Source of the DNA: Fibrobacter sp.
GTDB lineage: Bacteria > Fibrobacterota > Fibrobacteria > Fibrobacterales > Fibrobacteraceae
Length of the DNA: 64,000 nucleotides
Reading direction: 5' to 3'
NCBI GenBank assembly: GCA_017412605.1
Contig: JAFPWY010000010.1
Location: 62,001-126,000, forward strand
Each line of letters starts with the position of its first letter. Position 1 is the stretch's first letter. The notes below the pieces were generated by a model that did no database searches, was not told the origin of the DNA, and worked only from the letters and a program-made list of their open reading frames with translations. A program made the translations under genes and the position numbers. Below, one piece after another: positions 51,151 through 59,864 of this stretch.

Positions 51151-52491
51151 CTATTTCTTTTTCTTGCCCGGCGGGCTCGGCATGAAGGGACTGGAGGCCT
51201 TTGATTTTTCGGTAGTCGTGCCCGTACCCATGGTTTCCTGGCTTACAACCACGGAATCGCCTTCGCTTAAGCCCTTGAGAATCTGTACGTTCACGCCGTC
51301 AGAGAGGCCAATCTTGACCGGCCGCGGTGCTGCCTTGCCATCGATGCTTACCCACACGTGGTTGCCCGTGAGCTTGGGACGCTGTCCCTTTTTCTTTCCG
51401 CCGAATCCGCTCTTGCCAAAGCCTCCCTTGCTGCCCGGAGGACCGAATTCGCCGGGACCGCCCGGGGGCGGAAAGTCTTTGTCCTTGTCGAACTTGCCCT
51501 TGAATGCGGTACTGTCGCCGAACATCGGCGGGCGTGGGAAATCCTTCGGGTCTGCCATCGGGGTTCCTTCGGCGGGGGTAAACTTGAGTGCCTTTACGGG
51601 AATGGACACGGCGTCCTTGACTTCTTGCGTCACGATGGTGCAGGTTGCCGTCATGCCGGGGAGCAGTTTCTGGTCGGGGTTCTCCGCCGAAATCACGACG
51701 GTGTAGGTCACCACGTTGCTCGTGGTTGTCGGGCTCAGACGCACTTCCTGCACTGTCCCGCTGAACTTGTCGTCCTGGTAGGCGTCAACCGTGAATTCCA
51801 CGCGCTGTCCTGCCTTGACTTGTCCGATGTCGGCCTCGTCCACGTCGGCCATCACTTTCATCTGGCTCAGGTCCTTTGCAATTACGAATAACGTAGGAGT
51901 GCTCATGGAGGCGGCAACCGTCTGGCCTACATCTACGGCGCGTTTAAGCACCACGCCGCTGATCGGGCTCTTGATGATCGCGTAGCTCAGGTTGAGCTTC
52001 GCCTGGTTCACCTCGTTTTCGCTCCTCTCGACGGCGAGCTTTGCCGAGTTCATGTTGTACTCGGCGGTCTCGAGTTCCACTGCGCTCGCGGAGTTGCTTT
52101 CGGAAAGTTTTTTCACGCGGTTGTAGGTCGATTCCTTGAACTTGTAGTCGGTCTGCGCGGACTTGTAGGCAATCTCGGCCTGCGTGAGTGTTGCACGGAG
52201 CTTTGACTTGTCGAGCTCTGCGATGACTTGGCCCTTTTCCACCTTGGAATTGAAGTCCACATAAATTTTGCTGATGTCGCCCGATACCTGCGTGCCCACT
52301 TCCACCTGGTCTACCGGCTCAAGCGTGCCCGTGGCGGAAATCGTGGTGGCGATGGTTGCAAGCGTGACCTTCGCGCTTACGAGGGGGCCCGCGACGGTTT
52401 CTGTTTTGGTATCTAGAAGGAAGGTCTTTACCCCGAAGGCAATAGCCGCGAGGATTGCGATCACGATAATGAACTTGAGCAACTTTTTCAT
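51151..52491 (-). CDS. HlyD/MacA-type membrane-fusion (periplasmic adaptor) protein
   Basis: A 446-aa protein. N-terminal membrane anchor LLKFIIVIAILAAIAFGVKTF. The lipoyl half-motif ISATGTLEPVDQVEVGTQVSG (about 48-68) is followed by a helical hairpin (about 95-170) and the second half AIIKSPISGVVLKRAVDVGQ. The beta-barrel domain and a C-terminal membrane-proximal domain follow. An unusual Gly/Pro/Phe/Lys insertion lies at about 325-385 (FPPPGGPGEFGPPGSKGGFG) and there is a KKKK tail. No MacB-type ABC or RND pump gene is adjacent, so its transporter must be encoded elsewhere. Confidence 0.88.
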   Translation of the reverse strand: MKKLLKFIIVIAILAAIAFGVKTFLLDTKTETVAGPLVSAKVTLATIATTISATGTLEPVDQVEVGTQVSGDISKIYVDFNSKVEKGQVIAELDKSKLRATLTQAEIAYKSAQTDYKFKESTYNRVKKLSESNSASAVELETAEYNMNSAKLAVERSENEVNQAKLNLSYAIIKSPISGVVLKRAVDVGQTVAASMSTPTLFVIAKDLSQMKVMADVDEADIGQVKAGQRVEFTVDAYQDDKFSGTVQEVRLSPTTTSNVVTYTVVISAENPDQKLLPGMTATCTIVTQEVKDAVSIPVKALKFTPAEGTPMADPKDFPRPPMFGDSTAFKGKFDKDKDFPPPGGPGEFGPPGSKGGFGKSGFGGKKKGQRPKLTGNHVWVSIDGKAAPRPVKIGLSDGVNVQILKGLSEGDSVVVSQETMGTGTTTEKSKASSPFMPSPPGKKKK

Positions 52492-52603
52492 ACGACAAAT
52501 CCAAAAATAAAAAGAATTATCAACGTTATCGCCCATTTAGGTGCATTGGCGTCGCGATTGGTTGCAGTTTCTTTTTTTATCTTTCCGCAAAAAGCGAATG
52601 CAG

Positions 52604-53419
52604 ATGAAAAAGAATGAACCTTTCAGTTTTGTTGTCGATGTGGGCAACTCCCACACAGTGCTTGGTATTTTCAAGGGTGACAAGGTCGTTGATCATTGGA
52701 GACTCACTACACGCAAGGAAACGACTAGCGACGAGGTGATGAACCGCATCGGTGGTCTCGTCCGTTTTTCCGAAATCAAACCCTCGGCAATTACGCATGT
52801 GGGCCTTTCTACGGTGGTGCCGGCTCTTGAACGTCCGTGGATCAAGGCTTTGCAGACTCTCCTCAAACGCCCGGTGCAAGTGGTGAGTTCCAAGAACTGC
52901 CTGGATTGTCCGATTGCCTACCCGAACCCGGCGACTCTCGGTTCCGACCGTCTTTGCAACGTGATTGCACTGCGCGACCGCGGTTACAAGGACGCCATCG
53001 TGGTGGACATGGGCACGGCGACGACTTTTGACGTGATGAAGAACGGCGGGTTTGCGGGCGGTATCATCATCCCTGGAATCAGCGCCAGCTTGGATGTGTT
53101 GACCGAGAAGGCCGCACGCTTGATGCCGGTGAGCATCGAGTGGCCGGATCACGTGATTGCGAACAATACCGACGATGCTATCCGCGCAGGCCTTTTGTAC
53201 GGATTCATGGCAGAGCTCGAAACGCTTGTCGAAAAGATTAAGGCCGAGATGGGCAAGAAGAAGGTCCCCGTGTTTGCGACGGGCGGCTGGGGCCGCATGG
53301 TGATGGGGCACAGCAAGGTCATCGACACTTACGACCCTTACTTGACTTTGAACGGTGTCCGGCTCGTGGCGCTCCGCGGGAACGGCGCCGCCGAACTGGA
53401 AAAAGATTCTGATGAATAA
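52604..53419 (+). CDS. coaX: Type III pantothenate kinase
   Basis: Phosphorylates pantothenate in the first step of coenzyme A synthesis. A 271-aa protein. The ASKHA fold has FVVDVGNSHTVLGIFKGD (phosphate-1 motif), LGSDRLCNVIALRDRG and AIVVDMGTATTFDVMKNGGFAGGIIIPGISASLDVLTEKAARL, standard for CoaX. I chose 52604; ATG 52598 (two codons upstream) cannot be excluded. Longer in-frame extensions have no family similarity. It is followed after 48 bp, including a heptamer array, by uxs. The window also holds coaBC. Confidence 0.94.
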   Translation: MKKNEPFSFVVDVGNSHTVLGIFKGDKVVDHWRLTTRKETTSDEVMNRIGGLVRFSEIKPSAITHVGLSTVVPALERPWIKALQTLLKRPVQVVSSKNCLDCPIAYPNPATLGSDRLCNVIALRDRGYKDAIVVDMGTATTFDVMKNGGFAGGIIIPGISASLDVLTEKAARLMPVSIEWPDHVIANNTDDAIRAGLLYGFMAELETLVEKIKAEMGKKKVPVFATGGWGRMVMGHSKVIDTYDPYLTLNGVRLVALRGNGAAELEKDSDE

Positions 53420-53425
53420 AATCAA

Positions 53426-53461
53426 TCTTTCGTCTTTCGTCTTTCGTCTTTCGTCTAGGAG
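53426..53461 (+). repeat. TCTTTCG 7-bp array that ends in the uxs ribosome-binding site
   Basis: Four near-perfect TCTTTCG/TCGTCTT heptamers end directly in AGGAGG (53457-53462), the Shine-Dalgarno of the next gene. The array lies between coaX and uxs in the same direction. Confidence 0.8.
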
Positions 53462-53467
53462 GCATCA

Positions 53468-54400
53468 ATGCGTTGCTTAGTTACCGGTGGTGCAGGATTT
53501 CTGGGGAGTCACTTGTGCGAACGTCTGCTGAACGACGGGCACGAGGTGATTTGCCTTGACAACTACTTTACGGGCCGCATGGCGAATGTCGCACACTTGC
53601 GTGATAACCGTAGCTTCGAGCTTATCCGTCACGATGTGACGGAGCCGATTCTTCTGGAAGTGAATCGCATCTTCAACCTCGCTTGCCCTGCAAGTCCCAT
53701 CCATTACCAGTTCAACCCGGTAAAGACCATCAAGACGAGCGTGATGGGCGCCATCAATATGCTCGGCATGGCCAAGCGCGTGAAGGCCCGCATTCTACAG
53801 GCCAGTACAAGTGAAGTTTACGGCGACCCGGCGGTACACCCGCAAACTGAAGACTACTGGGGAAATGTGAATCCCATCGGCATCCGCAGCTGCTACGACG
53901 AAGGTAAGCGCGTTGCCGAGACGCTCTTTATGGATTACCATAGACAAAATAATGTCGATATCCGCATCGTGCGTATTTTCAATACCTACGGCCCGCGCAT
54001 GCTCATGAACGACGGCCGTGTGGTAAGCAACTTCATTGTACAGGCGCTCAAGGGCGAAGACCTTACTATTTATGGTGACGGTAGCCAGACGCGCAGTTTC
54101 TGCTATGTGGACGACCTCATCGAAGGCTTCGTGCGCATGATGGATCAGGACAAGATAATTGGACCGGTGAACATTGGTAATCCGGGCGAATTCACGATGC
54201 TCGAACTCGCGAAGGAAGTGCTTGACCTGACGGGTTCCAAGAGCAAGATTGTGTACAAGCCGCTGCCCGGTGACGATCCCAAGATGCGCCGCCCGAATAT
54301 CGACCTCGCCAAGTCGGCCCTCGGCTGGGAACCGACAATCCCGCTGCGCCAGGGCCTCGAAAAGACCATCGTCTACTTCGAAGATTTGCTCAGGGGCTAA
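53468..54400 (+). CDS. uxs: UDP-glucuronate decarboxylase (UDP-xylose synthase)
   Basis: A 310-aa extended SDR converting UDP-glucuronate to UDP-xylose. [17 protein letters not shown] is the NAD motif (residues 4-20). [14 protein letters not shown] and [26 protein letters not shown] are family-specific. STSEVYGDP and [13 protein letters not shown] (Tyr-x3-Lys) form the active site, and [22 protein letters not shown] follows. AGGAGG gives a strong start. UDP-xylose would feed surface polysaccharide or glycosylation. Confidence 0.94.
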   Translation: MRCLVTGGAGFLGSHLCERLLNDGHEVICLDNYFTGRMANVAHLRDNRSFELIRHDVTEPILLEVNRIFNLACPASPIHYQFNPVKTIKTSVMGAINMLGMAKRVKARILQASTSEVYGDPAVHPQTEDYWGNVNPIGIRSCYDEGKRVAETLFMDYHRQNNVDIRIVRIFNTYGPRMLMNDGRVVSNFIVQALKGEDLTIYGDGSQTRSFCYVDDLIEGFVRMMDQDKIIGPVNIGNPGEFTMLELAKEVLDLTGSKSKIVYKPLPGDDPKMRRPNIDLAKSALGWEPTIPLRQGLEKTIVYFEDLLRG

Positions 54401-54450
54401 AAATAAAATAGATACAACGTGAATTTGTTCTACTCGCCAAGGGTATATAA

Positions 54451-54484
54451 AAAAACTCCGATATAGAATATCGGAGTTTTTTTT
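54451..54484. terminator. Bidirectional rho-independent terminator
   Basis: Stem ACTCCGATA-tagaa-TATCGGAGT extended by A and T runs. It lies between the convergent uxs and carboxyltransferase genes. Confidence 0.92.
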
Positions 54485-54507
54485 CGCATAAACGATTTGG
54501 TTTGCGC

Positions 54508-56085
54508 TTACTTGCTGAGCGTCTGAACCTGCACGTCCCAGCTCTGGTTGCCAAGGGCAATGCGGTAGGTGCTTGCGGCACCGGCCTTCATGTTCTTGGT
54601 GTCGACAGCCGGAGCGGCGTTCGGGTCCTTCTTGGGAACGCCAATGTGGCGGTTGCCCTTGAGGAATTCGATACCCTTGTTGCCAGCCTTCGTCTGGAGG
54701 CAGCCCGTGATGAAGATGGTCTCGTCGTTGACCGGCAGGCCATTTTCTTCGAGGAGCTTCTTCGCAGCCGGGATGCCCGGTTCGAGGATTTCTTCGGCGC
54801 ACTGGATGCCCGGATAGGCTTCCTTGAACGGCTTCATGTTGAACTGGTCGGCAGCAATCTTCACGAGCTCCGGATCCGGTTCGCACGGGGTCTTGCCCTG
54901 GTAGCCGAGGAGCATCTTGCCGTAGCCTTCCGTCATCTTGAACCACGTACCGCGGCCTGCGGCCTGGTTCAGGGTGTTCATGTAGGCCTGCTGGAAGTAG
55001 AACTGGGAAACCGGCGTCACAGAAGAGGCAAAGCCACCGCGACGTACGCATTCACTCATGTTCTCAATAACCTTCGGGAACAGGTGGAAGGTCTTGGTTT
55101 CGCGCATCATGAGGGTATTGGCGGTAAGAGCGCCACCCGGCATGGGGCTGAAGATCACGTCGGTCGTAATCTGACGGGCTTCAGGCGGGAAGTTGTAGTC
55201 CTTGAGGCATTCAACGGCGACGTTGTTGGCTTCCATGAGTTCCGGAATGTGATCGTCGACGATGCTGTCTTCACCGAGGGCGAGCTTGTAGTCCGTACCC
55301 TTGAGGGCGTGGAACATGGAGAACAGGTCGGGCTGAGCTGTACCGCCGGAGAGCGGCTTGCGGCCGAGGTCGACGCCGTCGGCGCCACCTTCGATAGCGG
55401 CCTTGTACTGGGCCACACCGGTACCGCAGGTGTCATGGCTGTGGATGCGGAGTTCCACATTGTCGCCGAGGAGCTTGCGGGCGCGCTTGAAGGTCTCGTA
55501 CACCTTGGTCGGGTTCGTCGTACCGGAAGCGTCCTTGAAGCAGACGGAAGCGAACGGGACACCGGCGTCCAGAATGTTGCGGAGGATGCGTTCGTAGAAT
55601 TCCGGGTTGTGGGCGGCGTTGAGGTCGCATCCCGGAGGCAGTTCCATCATGGTCACGACGACTTCGTGTTCCAGACCGGCGTCGGTGATGCACTTGCCGG
55701 AGTAGATCAAGTTGTTCACGTCGTTCAGGGCGTCGAAGTTACGGATACGGGTCATGCCGTGCTTCTTGAACATGTCGGCATGGAGCTTGATCATGTCGCG
55801 CGGCTGCGGGGCGAGGGCCACCACGTTGATACCGCGGGCGAGGGTCTGCAGGCGGACGTTCGGGCCGACCACACGACGGAATTCGTCCATCATGTCGAAG
55901 GCGTCTTCGCCGCAGTTCTGGTAAAGGGCCTGGAAACGGGCGCCACCACCAGCTTCAAAGTGGGTGATGCCGGCCTTGCAGGCAGCTTCGACGGCGGGCA
56001 TGAAGTCCTTCGCGAAGACACGGGCACCGAAAATAGATTGGAAACCATCGCGGAACGAGGTATCCTGGAACTTGATCTTTTTCAT
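54508..56085 (-). CDS. Carboxyltransferase subunit (pyruvate carboxylase/oxaloacetate decarboxylase alpha type)
   Basis: A 525-aa TIM-barrel enzyme moving a carboxyl group between biotin and pyruvate/oxaloacetate. KFQDTSFRDGFQS (metal-binding Asp) starts the barrel. ARFQALYQNCGEDAF, VCFKDASGTTNPTKV (carbamylated Lys position) and RIHSHDTCGTGVAQY (metal-binding His pair) follow. The C-terminal half is the PYC_OADA-type domain. There is no biotinyl domain, so a separate carrier protein is needed. It is probably part of succinate-forming C4 metabolism. AGGA precedes the ATG; CTAAATTTC lies about 50 bp upstream. Confidence 0.9.
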   Translation of the reverse strand: MKKIKFQDTSFRDGFQSIFGARVFAKDFMPAVEAACKAGITHFEAGGGARFQALYQNCGEDAFDMMDEFRRVVGPNVRLQTLARGINVVALAPQPRDMIKLHADMFKKHGMTRIRNFDALNDVNNLIYSGKCITDAGLEHEVVVTMMELPPGCDLNAAHNPEFYERILRNILDAGVPFASVCFKDASGTTNPTKVYETFKRARKLLGDNVELRIHSHDTCGTGVAQYKAAIEGGADGVDLGRKPLSGGTAQPDLFSMFHALKGTDYKLALGEDSIVDDHIPELMEANNVAVECLKDYNFPPEARQITTDVIFSPMPGGALTANTLMMRETKTFHLFPKVIENMSECVRRGGFASSVTPVSQFYFQQAYMNTLNQAAGRGTWFKMTEGYGKMLLGYQGKTPCEPDPELVKIAADQFNMKPFKEAYPGIQCAEEILEPGIPAAKKLLEENGLPVNDETIFITGCLQTKAGNKGIEFLKGNRHIGVPKKDPNAAPAVDTKNMKAGAASTYRIALGNQSWDVQVQTLSK

Positions 56086-56147
56086 AGTGTTTTCCTGTGG
56101 GATAAATCCCTTGTTTTACTGTACAATAAAATACGGGGGGAAATTTA

Positions 56148-56192
56148 GAAAAGACGAGAGAAAAGAAACGAGAGACGAGAGAAAAGGAGGTG
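56148..56192. repeat. Purine-rich 7-bp-period array in a divergent spacer
   Basis: AGACGAG, AGAAAAG and AAACGAG heptamers in register. It is the complement type of the TCTTTCG array at 53426-53461. The remaining spacer, 56193-56320, is AT-rich and holds no gene. Confidence 0.75.
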
Positions 56193-56320
56193 GGAAAATA
56201 GGCTCGTACACAACGTAAATCGATATAGGTGTTTAAATAATCTTTTTTTACGCAGGTTTAAAAAAATATACATTTGGTTACGAAATCATTACATTCTTTA
56301 TGGATAAAAAGGAACTCTCT

Positions 56321-58009
56321 ATGAGAAAAAGCATACTTGTTGCATCTGGTTTTGTCGCTGGCATCGTGCTTATGGTTGCGTGTAGCGACGAAGTTACCAA
56401 GGTGACCAATGTGAGTGAGAACGCTTCTGTTGACTCTGTCAAGGAATTTGAGGCGCTTCCGAAGTGCGAAGAAAATGTTGAAGGTACGCTCATATACGTG
56501 AAGGATTCCGCGAAGGTGTTCGGTTGCACTGGTGACGGCTGGGTTCGGGTCAATGGTAAGGATGGCGACAAGGGCGCCGAGGGCGACAAAGGTGCCAAGG
56601 GTGACGATGGAGAAAACGGTACGAGTTGCTCTGTCAAGGCCAATAAAAACAAGACCGGTTTTGATATCGTTTGCGGTGGCAAGACTGTAGGAACTGTATA
56701 TAATGGTGAAAATGGCGAGGCTGGTAAGAAGGGTGACGAAGGAGACAAGGGTACCGATGGTAAAAATGGTACGAACTGCACCGCCAAGGCCAACAAGGCC
56801 AAGACCGGATTCGAGATTACTTGCGATGGCAAGTCCGTAGGAACCGTCAAGAACGGAGAAAAAGGTGAAGCCGGTGAAGGCTGCACGCTTACGGAAGACG
56901 AAAATGGTCAGGTCGTTGTAACCTGTGGTGAAAAGTTTGTAACACAGTTCAGGGCCTCTTGCGGTATCGGTTCTTACGACCCGGCGACCCAGTTCTGTGC
57001 GTTCGACCTGAATGTCTACCCGCTCTGCCACAAAACATTGGAAGGTTTCGAACAAAGCCTTAATGCCGATGGTACCTATGACGTGGAATCCTATTTCTGC
57101 GACGTGACGGACCTCCTTGTGCCTTTGTGCAATGCACAACCCTACGACTTCACGACTCAGTTCTGTGCTGGTTACAGCTTTGGTGCCGTACCACGTTGTC
57201 ACAAGGAACCCGAAGGCCTTGGTCAATTTAGTAGGGATGGAGTCTATGACAGAAATAGTTATTTCTGTGATGCGAATGACTCGCTCGTTGCCCTTTGCGG
57301 GGATGACACGTACGATACGGAACTTCAGTACTGCGATTTGAGTGGAACTGAACCGAAGGTCGCTGCATTGTGCGCTGGTCAATCGTACGAACTTGAGACT
57401 CATATGTGCGTCGATGGCCAGATTAAAGAAGCTATCGCCTGCTGCATCCCCGAAGGACAGAACAGCAACTGGTGTAACGGTCATGCAAGTTCACGCTACG
57501 ATATCCGCAAGCAGTTCTGCGACACGCGCGATGGCCGTCCTTACAAGTACGTTGATGTCATCGCAAAAAATGATTCCGGGAATGTTGTTTACTCCGAAAC
57601 TTGGATGGCTGAGAACTTGAACTATGCAGGAACGGAAGAAGGTGAGTCTGATTGTTATGGCGGCATTTCTTCCAATTGTGATGCGGATGGCCGTCTTTAT
57701 ACTTGGAATGCTGCTTTAAGCTATTGCCCGGATGGTTGGGACTTGCCTACAAGTCAGCAATATGCTGATTTGTTTGAGGCTGCTGAGGAATATGGGATTA
57801 GTTATAAATTCCTAGACCATCGAGCAGGATATAAGGGATCAGGTAGTTGGAATAATAAGGGAAGAACTTCGATGATATGGACGTCGAACGAAAGTACGAG
57901 TGATGCAACTAAGGCATGGCGTATATACTTATCGAATGGTGTATACAATAATTCGAATACTGATCTGAAGACAAATCTTGAATCTGTTATTTGTATTAAA
58001 CACAAATAA
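56321..58009 (+). CDS. Collagen-like FISUMP lipoprotein, first of three tandem copies
   Basis: A 562-aa surface lipoprotein. Signal peptide MRKSILVASGFVAGIVLMVAC, with lipobox Cys. A conserved head follows (DEVTKVTNVSE ... AKVFGCTGDGWVRVNG). Then Gly-x-y collagen-like stretches (GKDGDKGAEGDKGAKGDDGENG type) alternate with about 30-residue modules NGTSCSVKANKNKTGFDIVCGGKTVGT. A Cys-rich region of 30-40-residue repeats follows (YDPATQFC, YFCDVTDLLVPLC, YDFTTQFC). The C-terminal 150 residues are the FISUMP domain (VYSETWMAENLNYAGT, GRLYTWNAALSYCPDGWDLP, ESVICIKHK). I chose 56321 by comparison with the paralogues. Confidence 0.88.
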   Translation: MRKSILVASGFVAGIVLMVACSDEVTKVTNVSENASVDSVKEFEALPKCEENVEGTLIYVKDSAKVFGCTGDGWVRVNGKDGDKGAEGDKGAKGDDGENGTSCSVKANKNKTGFDIVCGGKTVGTVYNGENGEAGKKGDEGDKGTDGKNGTNCTAKANKAKTGFEITCDGKSVGTVKNGEKGEAGEGCTLTEDENGQVVVTCGEKFVTQFRASCGIGSYDPATQFCAFDLNVYPLCHKTLEGFEQSLNADGTYDVESYFCDVTDLLVPLCNAQPYDFTTQFCAGYSFGAVPRCHKEPEGLGQFSRDGVYDRNSYFCDANDSLVALCGDDTYDTELQYCDLSGTEPKVAALCAGQSYELETHMCVDGQIKEAIACCIPEGQNSNWCNGHASSRYDIRKQFCDTRDGRPYKYVDVIAKNDSGNVVYSETWMAENLNYAGTEEGESDCYGGISSNCDADGRLYTWNAALSYCPDGWDLPTSQQYADLFEAAEEYGISYKFLDHRAGYKGSGSWNNKGRTSMIWTSNESTSDATKAWRIYLSNGVYNNSNTDLKTNLESVICIKHK

Positions 58010-58140
58010 CATCTTGACCCCAAAATTTATAATATGAGGAAAGGATAATTCTCATGAAAAAGAATGTAATTGTAGCATCAGGTATTGCCGCTAGCTTAGC
58101 CCTTTTGGTTGCTTGTGGCGACGAAGTTACCGAAGTGACC
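57968..58140 (+). repeat. Near-identical 170-bp junction, copy 1
   Basis: The last 14 codons of one gene, the 44-bp spacer and the first about 28 codons of the next are repeated at 59692-59864 with only about three differences, far closer than the rest of the genes. Confidence 0.9.
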
Positions 58141-59733
58141 AATGTGAGCGAGATGGTAACTCTTGATACAGTCAAGAAATTCAAGGAACTCCCGAAGTGC
58201 GAAGAAGATTCCGAAGGCTCGGTCATGTACGTGAAGGATTCTGCAAAGGTGTTTGTCTGTACCAGTGACGGTTGGACCCGTATGAATGGTAAAGACGGCG
58301 AAAAAGGCGACAAGGGCGCCGAGGGTGACCAGGGCGCTGCCGGCGATAAAGGTACGAGCTGCACTGCCAAACAGACCAAGGACAAGACGGGGGTTGATAT
58401 CGTTTGTGATGGCAAGACCGTCGGTACTGTCAAGAATGGCAAGGATGGTAAAGATGGCGAAAAGGGTGACCAGGGGCCTGACGGTCTATCAAAAACGAGT
58501 TGCTCTGCCAAGACCAACAAGGACAAGACCGGATTCGATATTCTTTGCGGTGGCAAAACCGTTGGCACAATCAAGAATGGTGAAGATGGTGAAAAAGGTG
58601 ATGCCTGCACGCTTACGGAAGGTGAAAATGGTCAAGTCCTTATAGAGTGCGGCGAAGAATCAGTGACGCTGTTCAAGGCTTCGTGCGGTGCCGGCACTTA
58701 TGATCCGGCGACCCAGTTCTGCGCAAGCAACATGAAGGTCTATCCGCTCTGTCACAAAGCATTGGAAGGCTTCGAACAAAGCCTTAATGCCGATGGCACC
58801 TATGACGTGAAATCCTATTTCTGCGACGTGACGGACCTCCTTGTGCCGTTGTGCAAGGCAAAAACCTATGACTTCACGACTCAGTTCTGCGACAATCATT
58901 TAATTTTCAGCCGTTGCGACAGTATTGCCGAGGGCTTAGCTGAAAACGTCCTCAAAGAAGGTGGCCAGTATAACAGTATAGATTACTTCTGCAGCGAGAA
59001 GGGTGTCCTTTATGAAAAATGTGCTGGAAACTCGTACGATCCGGATCTTCAGTTCTGCGATAGGAGTGAAGAGAATCCTCAGGTCGTTGCAAAGTGCGGT
59101 GGCCAGACGTACGAAATTAAGACTGAGAAGTGCGTCGATGGCCTGGTCGAATCGGCTATAGCCTGCTGCATTAAGGAAGGACAGAACGATAAATGGTGCG
59201 AGGATCATCCAAATTCATTATACGATATCCGCAGTCAGTTCTGCGACACGCGCGATGGTCAGCCCTACAAGTTCACTGAGATTACTGTAAAGGGAGATTC
59301 CGGGAAAGTTGTTTACTCCGAAACTTGGATGGCTCAGAATTTGAACTATGCGGGAACGGAAGAGAGCGAGTCTGATTGTTTTGGTGGCATTTCTTCTAAT
59401 TGTGATGCAGATGGCCGTCTTTATACTTGGGATGCTGCTGTAAATTATTGCCCGGATGGTTGGGACTTGCCTTCAAAGCAGCAATTTACTGATTTGTTTG
59501 AGGCTGTTAATAAATATGGGGTTAGTTATAGCTTCCTCGGCCAACATGCTGGATTCTATGGACCCCAAGGTTGGGAGGGTCATGGGGTCCATTTGTTGAT
59601 GTGGACGTCTGAAGAATGTACGGATGATGTATCAAAAGCATGGCGTATAGATATAAAAGATGGCTCATATACCGATTTAGTTATCAATCCAAAGACAAAT
59701 CTTGAATCTGTTATTTGTATTAAACACAAATAA
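58054..59733 (+). CDS. Collagen-like FISUMP lipoprotein, second tandem copy
   Basis: A 559-aa paralogue of its neighbours. Lipobox LLVAC-GDE (Cys about residue 21). The first collagen-like block (GKDGEKGDKGAEGDQG) is followed by TSCTAKQTKDKTGVDIVCDGKTVGT, a second GKDGKDGEKGDQGPDG block, another TSCSAKTNKDKTGFDILCGGKTVGT module and a third short block. The Cys-rich middle (about 205-400) has about seven YDxxxQFC-type units. The FISUMP domain (about 410-559) includes GRLYTWDAAVNYCPDGWDLP. GAGGAAAGG precedes the ATG. The spacer from the previous gene is 44 bp with no terminator, so co-transcription is likely. Confidence 0.88.
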   Translation: MKKNVIVASGIAASLALLVACGDEVTEVTNVSEMVTLDTVKKFKELPKCEEDSEGSVMYVKDSAKVFVCTSDGWTRMNGKDGEKGDKGAEGDQGAAGDKGTSCTAKQTKDKTGVDIVCDGKTVGTVKNGKDGKDGEKGDQGPDGLSKTSCSAKTNKDKTGFDILCGGKTVGTIKNGEDGEKGDACTLTEGENGQVLIECGEESVTLFKASCGAGTYDPATQFCASNMKVYPLCHKALEGFEQSLNADGTYDVKSYFCDVTDLLVPLCKAKTYDFTTQFCDNHLIFSRCDSIAEGLAENVLKEGGQYNSIDYFCSEKGVLYEKCAGNSYDPDLQFCDRSEENPQVVAKCGGQTYEIKTEKCVDGLVESAIACCIKEGQNDKWCEDHPNSLYDIRSQFCDTRDGQPYKFTEITVKGDSGKVVYSETWMAQNLNYAGTEESESDCFGGISSNCDADGRLYTWDAAVNYCPDGWDLPSKQQFTDLFEAVNKYGVSYSFLGQHAGFYGPQGWEGHGVHLLMWTSEECTDDVSKAWRIDIKDGSYTDLVINPKTNLESVICIKHK

Positions 59734-59864
59734 CATCTTGACCCCAAAATTTATAATATGAGGAAAGGATAATTCCCATGAAAAAGAATGTAATTGTAGC
59801 ATCAGGTATTGCCGCTAGCTTAGCTCTTTTGGTTGCTTGTGGCGACGAAGTTACCGAAGTAACC
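59692..59864 (+). repeat. Near-identical 170-bp junction, copy 2
   Basis: Offset by exactly 1724 bp from copy 1, and includes the same spacer and ribosome-binding site. It marks a recent tandem duplication or gene conversion. Confidence 0.9.

Noticed and set aside
54502-56148. 548-aa open frame opposite the carboxyltransferase gene
   Set aside because: Antisense shadow; the minus-strand product has all catalytic motifs.
58010-58053. TTGACC and TATAAT in the spacer between FISUMP genes as a promoter
   Set aside because: The two boxes are only 8 bp apart, so they cannot work as a -35/-10 pair. With no terminator present, read-through from the upstream gene is simpler.
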